Source: Diphasiastrum complanatum
Taxonomy: Eukaryota > Streptophyta > Lycopodiopsida > Lycopodiales > Lycopodiaceae
Reading direction: 5' to 3'
Length of the DNA stretch: 64,000 nt
NCBI GenBank assembly: GCA_029204225.1
Contig: CM055104.1
Location: 46,496,933 to 46,560,932 of the forward strand
Positions within the stretch are counted from its first letter, which is position 1. Every line of letters begins with the position of its first letter. Below the pieces are notes generated by a model that did not search any database, had not been told where the DNA came from, and saw only the letters and a list, made by a program, of their open reading frames with translations. Shown one piece after another: positions 56,834 through 64,000 of this stretch. The position numbers and the translations under genes are program-made.

Positions 56834-56944
56834 GCTTTGCCATCCTTCAGCTTCCATCTAGAGACTGTTGCGTCGTCAGCTTCGGGTATTCTCTTTTCAT
56901 ATGTAACAACGACATACAACTCCTTAGCCATTAGCACGGTTCTC
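56834..56944 (-). pseudogene. Copia B gag N-terminal piece
   Basis: RTVLMAKELYVVVTYEKRIP then EADDATVSRWKLKDGKA is the copia gag segment equivalent to KMKTVLMAKEFYDVV... in copia D. It stops at the copia C TSD. Upstream it is fused at about 56944 to the F-box pseudogene. The gag start, leader, primer site and 5' LTR of copia B are missing. Confidence 0.85.
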
Positions 56945-57790
56945 TCCCATGCGTAGCATTCCTTGCTTGTCGGCATCTGTAAGCACAAGACTCTCAAGTG
57001 TGGAATGATCAGAAATAATTTGTAGTAGTAGATAATGTCTCGCAGATGCAATGATTAGTGAACTTATTGTCCAAACAACTCGTAGTTTCAAACTACCATC
57101 AGTGTAAAAGGACTATGGGATGCTACCATTGTCGACTTGCAAATTCGAAGACTCTGTTTCATTGGATTCCGTAAACTCGTAGGCTCCCTCTGATTGGCTT
57201 GCGCATAAGCTCCCCCCCCCCCCCCCCCCTGCTCACCGAACTAACCCCTTGGCTTTCAATATCCACTTTTGCAACAAAGGAGGTCCCCAAATTTTGCTTT
57301 TCATTTTAGGAGGAATCCTTCCTCTATCCCAAGCTCTCTTCCAGGCAGCTCAATTCTCAGGTTTATGACTTCCTTGAAGTTTTTCAAAACTTCCCAAAGT
57401 GAATGATGAGAAATTTCTGCTGGCTTGGCTTTCTTCAATCCCAACATATGCTGTAATGCCTAAAAAGGTTTGTCAATGCTTCCATAGACAAATCGTGCAA
57501 AGTGGCTTAATACTTCTCTCCCTTTTACGTTTATGTTGCTCTCCTCTCTAGATATTACATAGTCCACCTTGACTACTACATTTTCAACTTGGGGTGCAAG
57601 AACACAAAACCTTTTTGACACTGCACAGCACCTTCCCAGGGTTATGATGTCACCTAGCTTATTAAATATGATTAAGAGCAAGGAATCTGGAAGGCGATCA
57701 AAGTTATCTACCGAGGTCGATGGTGCATAAAAGGGGAGTCTACGACAATGCCTACGCTCATCGGCTGCAAGGGCTAGTTCTAAATGCATT
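56945..57790 (-). pseudogene. AUF-like F-box protein pseudogene
   Basis: The N-terminal F-box reads FDRLPDSLLLIIFNKLGDII, TLGRCCAVSKRFCVLAPQVE and NVVVKVDYVIS, typical of plant AUF1/AUF2-type F-box proteins (SCF ubiquitin-ligase substrate adaptors linked to auxin and cytokinin responses). After KPF a TAG interrupts (57459-57461), then ALQHMLGLKK follows. LRIELPGRELGIEEGFLLK is followed by TGA where the family has W. After a poly-C/G tract (57212-57229) the same family resumes with NGSIP-TAG-SFYTDGSL, LKLRVVWTISSLIIASARHY and DHSTLESLVLTDADKQGMLR MG. At about 56944 it passes directly into copia gag. The family's last 80 or so residues are missing. An upstream in-frame ATG lies at 57789, so the start may be near complete. 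Confidence 0.85.
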
Positions 57791-58100
57791 GTTGCGGTGA
57801 GGAGAGCCGGTCAGCCAACAACAATTTCTAGCAGATGTATCTTTCGAATCTTTAGGACACTTGCTTACTATTAGCTTCCTGCAGCCTAATTTCTCTTTCA
57901 GCATAATCTAACCACCCAAAATATATGTCAATAAGATACTTGCTCTTTCTCTTGGGTTTCACCCAAGTATGCAGTAAATCTAGTCATAGAAAGCTTTGGA
58001 ACTAATCTCACTTGTTTTCATGCCTTAGCATCTTCTTGACACCTTTGGCTTCACACCCCTTCTGAAAATAAACTTTCTTCATAAATCGAATACATATACC
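57791..58100. other. No gene; 5' flank of the F-box pseudogene
   Basis: No motif was recognised. On the minus strand this would hold the promoter and 5' leader of the F-box pseudogene, but no convincing TATA box stands out. Confidence 0.4.
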
Positions 58101-58375
58101 TGTAGTAGCCTATTTTTCTCAAAAAGAAACACAAACGCGACTTCCACCTGAACTAACAAGCCTGTAGTCACTTGTTTTTCTTGAAAAGAAGAATAAGCAC
58201 TCCTTCCACTTAAACTAAGCTTCTAATCATCTGTTTTTTTTTTTTGAAAAGAAGAACAAACATTGCTTCCACTTGAACCAAGCCTCTAGTCACCTGTTTT
58301 CTTTTTTTTTAAAAACACAGACTGCTTCCACTTAAACCAAGCCTCTAGTCGCCTGTTTTTCTTGAGACTAAGAAC
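58101..58375. repeat. Tandem repeat, unit about 60-62 bases, about 4.5 copies
   Basis: Copies start near 58141, 58203, 58265 and 58324 with CTTCCACTT(A/G)AACYAAGC. Each continues CT.TAGTCACCTGTTTTTCTT, then an A/G-rich stretch with variable T-runs. A partial copy precedes them. Confidence 0.9.
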
Positions 58376-58869
58376 TTTTACATTGAAACAAGGCTAAATT
58401 GGCTTCCAATCCCCTCCAGCTCAGAAGACACAAAATAATATACTCCGCCACTGCTCGGGATGCCTTAAACCAACAACACAAACATGGTAACATATCAAGT
58501 ATGGTGTCCACAAGATCTTGCAAACGTGCCAAGATCCCTACCAAAATGCTCAGATCTACAGAACAAACCTCGTAAAAAAGGCCATCTGCTCTCAGAAAGG
58601 ATGATGCAACCACCCAATAAAATATACTGCCATCAACGTAAACCTCCCTTGCCTTTTAGAACTTATAGCGCTGTTGGGTGGCTTTATTATAACTTGTTCT
58701 TTTTTTTTTTTTCCCTACGTACTTGTTGGAGAGCGGATGCAACCACCTAATAAAATCGTATCCCAGCCACGATAAATCACACCGTGCTTCTGATAAATAG
58801 AAAGCATAGCGTTATAAGGGGTTCAACGACGGTGTCCGAAACCTTTGGAAATGGAAAAACTGATCTAGG
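58376..58869. other. No gene; short direct repeat
   Basis: GATGCAACCACC(C/T)AATAAAAT occurs at about 58600 and about 58737. Otherwise nothing is recognised. Confidence 0.45.
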
Positions 58870-58875
58870 TGACAG

Positions 58876-59026
58876 CCCTCGCAGAGCACAACATTATCAC
58901 GATCATCCCTCGCAGAGCATCATCAAGATCATCCCTGGCAAAGCATCGATCATCCCTTGCAGAGCATCATAAAGATCATCCCTGGCAAAGCATCATCCAA
59001 CAGAAAATACTCTCACACACCTGTCT

Positions 59027-59119
<93 letters not shown>
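58876..59119. repeat. GATCATCCCT minisatellite followed by (GA)n
   Basis: About five imperfect copies of a 22-26 base unit (GATCATCCCTSGCARAGCAT) run from 58876 to 58998. Then (AG)n runs without interruption from 59031 to 59119. Confidence 0.95.
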
Positions 59120-59122
<3 letters not shown>

Positions 59123-59339
59123 CCCGATCGAGGGAGAGAGAGAGCGCGCACACAGGGGCCGAGGAAAATTTTGAAATCTACTTGTGTATAAAAACAAAAA
59201 ATTGTGTATGTTGTTTTTTTAGCCATTTAAATTTTTTTTTTTTAGCTTTTTTCTTTGTAAAATGCATGACATGTTTTGCGAGTAGAGCGTGACATTTTCG
59301 GCGGCACATGATTAATTTTTTGATGGCAACCCTTACATT

Positions 59340-60808
59340 CTCGAGCCACTACCAACCATCAGAAAGACTGTCAATTGTAAGTGGGTCTACAAGCACAACT
59401 ATGGACCAGATGACAATGTACTGAGATACAAAGCCAGGCTAGTTGCAAAGGGCTTCTCACAGAGGTATGGCATTGATTATATAGAGACATTCTCTCATGT
59501 TGTGAAGCACATGTCACTATGCATATTATTTGCATATGCAGCTGCCTATGATATGAATATCCACATTGTAGACGAGAAGACAACCTTCTTGCATGGGGAG
59601 CTGAAAGAGGAGGTCTACATGGACCAACCACCAGGTTTTACCTGAGTCACTTGCTGACTATGCCTACAAAATGCATAGAAGAATCTATGGACTAAAACAG
59701 TCCACTAGCAAGCAGTGGTACAAGAAGAAGGATCACGCATTAAGATCCTTAGGCTTTCAGCCTTTAATGGCTGATTACAACGTTTATGTGAAAGTCATAA
59801 ACAGGGAGATCATCATAGTCATTGTCTATGTAGATGACACGCTGGTCCTATCACAGAGCGACAATCTGATTGAGCAGGTGAAGGCAAATATTTCAAGGCA
59901 CTTCGAAATATTGGACTTGGGAGAAGCAAAATGCTACATGGGTTTACAGATTGATAGAGATTTCCAGGCTAGGAGATTGTATCTACACCAATCAAGATAC
60001 ATTCAGAAGATCATTGATGATTTCAATATGACAGATTGCAAGGGAGTAAATACTCTAATGGTTCATGGCACAATGTTAACAAATGAAGACTACCCCAGAG
60101 TTGATGCAGAATGGCAAGCAATGGAGCATAAGCCTTACAAAAGGCTTTTCGGTTCTTTGATGTACTTGGCAGACAATACGCGACCAGACATTGCTTACGT
60201 AGTGTTCAGGCTGAGTCAATTCAATATCAATCCAGGCCCAACGCACTGGAAGATCACCAAGAGGATCTTGTAATATCTGCAGAACATACGGCCTATGCAA
60301 TTGTCAAGATGTAGGATTCAAGATTGAATCCTATAGTGATGCAAGCTGGGCGTCCCTGAAAGATGACAGTAAAAGCGTCTCAGGAGGATGCACCATAGTA
60401 GCCGATGCAGCAATAATCTGGATCAACAGAAAGCAGACAATAACTGCCCAATAATCTTGTGAGGCAAAATATGTTGTTGCAGCCAAGATGGCCAATGAGA
60501 TGACCTGGCTCAAACAGTTCCTAGGTGGACTAGGATAGAACACCGATGAGCCGTTGATCCTGCACATGGACAACACCTCTACTATTCATCTGACAAAAGA
60601 CCCAGTGTTTCACTCTAGATTGAGGCACATTGCCATCAAGTATCATTTCATCAGGGATTTGGTTGAGAAGGACAAGCTGAAGACCGTCTTCATACTGGCC
60701 AAGTAGATGATAGTTGACATTTTTACAAAGGTATTGGACAAGGCAATGTTTGAAAGGCAGAGAGCCCGCCTAGGAATCAGAAAAATACCAGCTTTGAGAG
60801 AGAGCTGA
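59340..60808 (+). pseudogene. Copia H RT and RNase H
   Basis: RT reads VNCKWVYKHNYGPDDNVLRY, KARLVAKGFSQRYGIDYIET, DMNIHIVDEKTTFLHGELKE and EVYMDQPPGF, then a TGA. From 59671 it continues RRIYGLKQSTSKQWYKKKDH, the YVDDTLVL box (about 59828) and LGEAKCYMGLQIDRDFQARR to RLFGSLMYLADNTRPDIAYV. RNase H follows with a frame change near 60270: ESYSDASWASLKDDSKSVSG, a TAA in ITAQ-SCEAKY, MDNTSTIHLTKDPVFHSRLR and IDIFTK-like VDIFTKVLDKAMFERQRARL. The last codons IPALRES-TGA overlap the first bases of the LTR. Four or more lesions make it a pseudogene. Sequence before 59340 has no integrase. Confidence 0.9.
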
Positions 60809-61804
60809 AGAAACTAAGAGTTTCTGTCTTTCAAAGCCTTAGTATTTTTCCCTAGTTTTTCCTTTGTTGTTTTTCATGACTGTGCATTTTTAACTATATT
60901 TCGCATAGTCTGCATTTTTGAGCTGTTTCGTTGCACAGTTTGCATTTTTGGGTTATGAGGAAAATTCATCCCTAGGTCTAAAACACTTAGAAAATAACTC
61001 TAACAAATTTTTCCGACACCGTCACATTTTTCGCATTTTTGTGAAAAGGCAATATTGTCTTTAAATGCCTTAGAAAAGTTTTTAGGCCTACTGTCGGGTT
61101 TTTTGCCTTTCTAAAAAAAAGCGACACTTGCTCTTAGAAAGCGACACTGCTCTTAAAATCGGGAAAAATATCCTTTCACAAAAACGCGAAGGTTTGCAGC
61201 ATGAAGGCACTGTGCAATGGGCAGAAGGTGGCTAGCATTCACGGAGGACAATGACAGAAAATTGGAATCAATTTTGTTTAAGACAAATGCGTTTTCTTTT
61301 AATTACATCTTTTAATTTAATCAGATCCTTGGATTGATCACATAAAGGATCAATGAAGGATACAAACAGTATATATACAGAGTATACAGTTTCTTGAACG
61401 TAGCACTTAGTGAGGCGCGTATCAAGGAAGAAACATAGATCTAGCAATAGTTAGTTTATGTCGTGGGAAGAGAACTTCTCTTTCATGCCGACGCGTTGAT
61501 CTAGGAAACAGACAACGCTCAAGAAAGAATTTTTGATGTACACTCGTTTCTGATAATATAGATGCGTACATCTTTTCTGCTCAATGTGTAATCTGTGAAT
61601 ACTGTGACGCTTGTTCAATTTCATCAGTAGATATATTTCCGCTGTCATTAAGACATTATCTGCTGTTCATAAACTTATAGTCAGATTAGCAGTAGCTGTC
61701 TTCCGTTCGGAGGATGATTGATCACGGGTTGAGGCAGTAGCCTTATCCAACAGATCGGCTCCATCTGAGCTTCATTGGAATCCTCACAAGTTTAGATTTC
61801 ATCA
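60806..61804 (+). repeat. Copia H LTR
   Basis: 999 bases, TGAAGAAA...TTTCATCA (inverted ends match at 7 of 8 positions). A polypurine tract GAGAGAGAGC lies immediately before it. It contains TTTTTCGCATTTTTGTG, ACTGTCGGGTTTTTTGCC and AGCGACACTGCTC words (61020-61160). It is followed by a primer-binding site rather than by flanking DNA. Confidence 0.75.
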
Positions 61805-61805
61805 G

Positions 61806-61820
61806 TGGCATCAGAGCTAG
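61806..61820 (+). promoter_or_regulatory. Copia primer-binding site after the LTR
   Basis: TGGCATCAGAGCTAG differs from the initiator-Met site TGGTATCAGAGCTAG at one base and lies one base after the LTR end. A primer site marks the start of an element, so this LTR acts as a 5' LTR for sequence to its right as well as a 3' LTR for copia H. Confidence 0.8.
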
Positions 61821-62175
61821 TGTGCGATTCCAACACAAGGTGGAGAAGTTGCGCTGCTTATGCAACATACGCGGCTCACCTATGGACCTATTGTGCCATC
61901 TTTTCATCGATTCTCAACATGACTCTTGTCAAAACATTCTCAACTCATAGAGGTCCATCAACATTTCTAAGGCTTCAAAGTCTCAAGGTGATTTTCACCA
62001 TACCACCTGAGACATGTATAGATGCTCGTGAAAAGCCCAAAGGGCATGCGAACCTTTGTCAAATAATCAAAATGCAAATTTTGAAACCACTCTCAAGTAC
62101 TATTTGTGATCCTTTTCACAATTCTCAAGTGGACAACCAGTAAAAAGTTGACGCATAATAGATAGCAAACAAAAA
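61821..62175. other. Possible copia leader, no gag recognised
   Basis: Follows the primer site, so it could be leader sequence, but no gag motif is readable in any frame. Confidence 0.35.
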
Positions 62176-63060
62176 TCTTGATGGAATGTTCACATGGAGA
62201 GCGAATGACGGATTGCCACATAGCACATGCACATTAGTTGGAATGTGCATGTGTTATATAGCATTTTGTCATTGGTTGTCATCATAAGTGCATGTGCTAT
62301 GTATTATTTTGTAATTGGCTTTTTGTCAAATTTTCTGTAGATGTTAAAATTTGTTTCTCACAAAATGGGATGACAAAAAAAACAAAATACAACAAAAAAA
62401 CTAGAATTTTTTTTGAAACAAAGAACCCAAAAAAAAATCTCAAAGACAAAAAAAAAATAACATACAAGAGTTTTAAAAACAAAAAAAAAGAAAAAAAATT
62501 GAAGTAATATTTTTTTTTTGTCAATTGCCGTTCCCTTCTTTCGAAGCAATGTATTTTGCACCACCACTGCAATGACAATGGTGGGCTCCTAGCTATCTAA
62601 GGTTGAAGATCAAAACATAGCGGAGGTGAAGAACAAAACATAACATCTACGGAGAGGGTGCTATATCACTCACCTTTGCCGTTGGAGAGAGTGCTATCAC
62701 GCACCTTTGGCACTAGATTGTTGGGAGCCGATCAATGTCACTCGAGTGGTGGTGCAAAATATGCTGATCCCAGACCTCAAAACTTATCATTGCTTGTCAT
62801 CCACTCATGGGAGCTACGTAATGCCAAGTGCTCAAGTTTCCTTTGCATTTTGGAGGCACCTCCTCCCACACAATGTTCATGTGGATTTTACAACTAGAAT
62901 TTTAGGTGATCATTCTTCTCATAGTCAGCCAATCAAATGTTGACAACAATACACGTGAGCTTTCCGATGAAATGTGGACAGCCAATGACGGGCTGCCACA
63001 TAGCACATGCACATGCTGGTGAAATGTGGATGTGCTATGTGGCAGTCTGTCTTTACTAAA
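62176..63060. repeat. Pair of small foldback repeats and an inverted repeat
   Basis: A hairpin at about 62204-62272 has arms ATTGCCACATAGCACATGCA and its imperfect complement (TGCATGTGTTATATAGCA). A second related hairpin at about 62990-63052 has arms CTGCCACATAGCACATGCAC and GTGGATGTGCTATGTGGCAG. The two are direct copies of one MITE-like unit. Between them ATTTTGCACCACCACT (about 62550) and AGTGGTGGTGCAAAAT (about 62744) form a 16-base inverted repeat. An A-rich low-complexity stretch fills 62370-62515. No coding sequence is supported. Confidence 0.75.
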
Positions 63061-63566
63061 CCCGTGATACTATAGGTGACAAACTCATGAACATACCTCA
63101 TAAGATGCATGATAGTCACCTAGCAACATGCTACTTTGAATGCGTTGAAAAGAATGTTATAAAAATTGATAGATGGTTGTAGCTCTAAAGGCCCTGTCCA
63201 CATGCACATTTCACCAACAACCAAATTGACAAAAATATAAATAACTTGCACTAGGAATGCAGAAAAAGATAGAACGTGAAAAAAAAAATTGCCAAAAAAA
63301 AAAAATCGGCCGTAGGTTTGTACGTCGTACAAAAACTCGCAAAAAAAGGCGGTCCACCTTTCACATTGGCATGACGCAGGGGAAGGCCCTCTTCCTCTCG
63401 GGCGTATGCTCTACTCAAGCACATGCACTCGAGCTCCCGCTCTCAGTCAGTGGCCCTCCCACGACGATTCCGCCCTGGAGGGAGGTCATTCCCCCTCACT
63501 TAGAGCCTTGAGAACAAACCTTTCTTGGTAGCATGAGTGATTCTTGGGAATAGAAGAGCTAAAACA

Positions 63567-63568
63567 AA

Positions 63569-63605
<37 letters not shown>

Positions 63606-63606
63606 A
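63567..63606. repeat. (AC)n(AT)n microsatellite
   Basis: ACACAC from about 63567 to 63591, then ATATAT to about 63605. Confidence 0.95.
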
Positions 63607-64000
63607 ATGTTTATGAATGCTGCATTGAATGAGGAGGAGGAGTGCTTGCGATGTCTCATATGAATGTGCATGCGGTTTTCTATGCGATTCTTTTTCATCC
63701 CATTCAAGCTGGGAGTATCGATGGAACAGCACACATGACAACGGGTTTACCGCGCTCTCCTTGCCGCTTCTACTGGCTTATGTATACCTACTACCTCTCT
63801 CATGATCTTTCCTCATTCAAAATAATAACGATCTGCACCATATTTTGTTTGCCCTTTTTGAATTCTGTAAATGGTTTTGATACCAACAAATTAATGTCAA
63901 TGTCAATAATGAGCTCAGTCTTGAAGGTTTCTAGTGCTGATAAAACTATTTCAAGCCAACCCTAAGAGGAATCTACAACAATGTGGATGAAAGTGGTAAA
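63607..64000. other. No gene recognised
   Basis: No motif, repeat or splice structure can be supported up to the window end. Confidence 0.45.

Noticed and set aside
57460-57789. Treating the 109-aa F-box frame as an intact small gene
   Set aside because: Family sequence continues in the same frame after the TAG and again after the TGA, so it is a truncated pseudogene rather than a short protein.
58869-59226. Frames of 101, 73 and 77 aa over the (GA)n tract
   Set aside because: Same artefact as above.
62292-62578. Lys/Phe-rich frames on both strands
   Set aside because: They arise from A-rich low-complexity DNA; no motif.

Overview
The window looks like repeat-rich nuclear DNA of a land plant. 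It contains no operons, Shine-Dalgarno sites, rRNA or tRNA genes that I can see. The host genes that can be recognised are plant families: a SAUR-like auxin-response protein, an AUF-like F-box pseudogene and a CYP704-like P450 exon remnant. Almost everything else is transposable-element sequence: Ty1/copia elements primed by initiator-Met tRNA, a Ty3/gypsy element with a TGGCGCCGTTG-type primer site, a Penelope-like reverse-transcriptase remnant, and a DNA-transposon-like gene pair. The low gene density and layers of nested, decayed elements fit a large genome such as a fern or gymnosperm, but the species cannot be resolved from this sequence.

Layout. 1-4 kb: two decayed copia pol fragments. 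5.1-6.8 kb (-): an unrecognised reading frame of about 567 codons with a coiled-coil tail and one stop. 6.9-9.2 kb: a relic of a transposase-like gene, a TTTGGTACTT minisatellite and two unrecognised coding-like pieces. 9.2-13 kb: mostly unexplained, with a 161-codon open frame at 11.07-11.55 kb. 13.1-13.4 kb: facing GA and CT microsatellites. 14.1-16.6 kb (+): a multi-exon transposase-like pseudogene. This faces a second spliced gene on the minus strand (16.7-29.2 kb), whose last exon was tandemly duplicated. One of the two exon copies was then split by a 10.3-kb gypsy element (16967-27297) with a perfect 5-bp target duplication; the other copy preserves the empty site. 29.2-30.1 kb: arrays of short palindromes. 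30.16-30.96 kb: a long foldback structure.

31.3-36.8 kb: a copia gag fragment interrupted by a second copia. 37.1-39.5 kb: the P450 remnant and the only intact host gene, the SAUR. 41-46.3 kb: copia, Penelope-like and gypsy fragments, ending in a gypsy-copia chimeric junction. 46.3-52 kb: a nearly full-length copia. 52-56.9 kb: another copia whose gag is split by a nested copia with TSD GCTTT; the remaining gag piece is fused to an AUF-like F-box pseudogene (56.9-57.8 kb). 58-59.1 kb: tandem repeats. 59.3-61.8 kb: copia RT/RNase H, then an LTR, then, unexpectedly, a primer-binding site. 62-64 kb: small foldback repeats and low-complexity sequence.

Four themes recur. Several elements have lost RT and/or RNase H by internal deletion while their ends survive. 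Two elements or fragments carry long uncharacterised coiled-coil frames: the gypsy post-integrase ORF and the 5.1-6.8 kb ORF. Nesting and target duplications allow an order of events to be read. The transposase-like/CPYC gene pair with palindrome arrays is the best candidate for an undescribed mobile system. All family assignments come from reading translated motifs by eye; no database search was possible.
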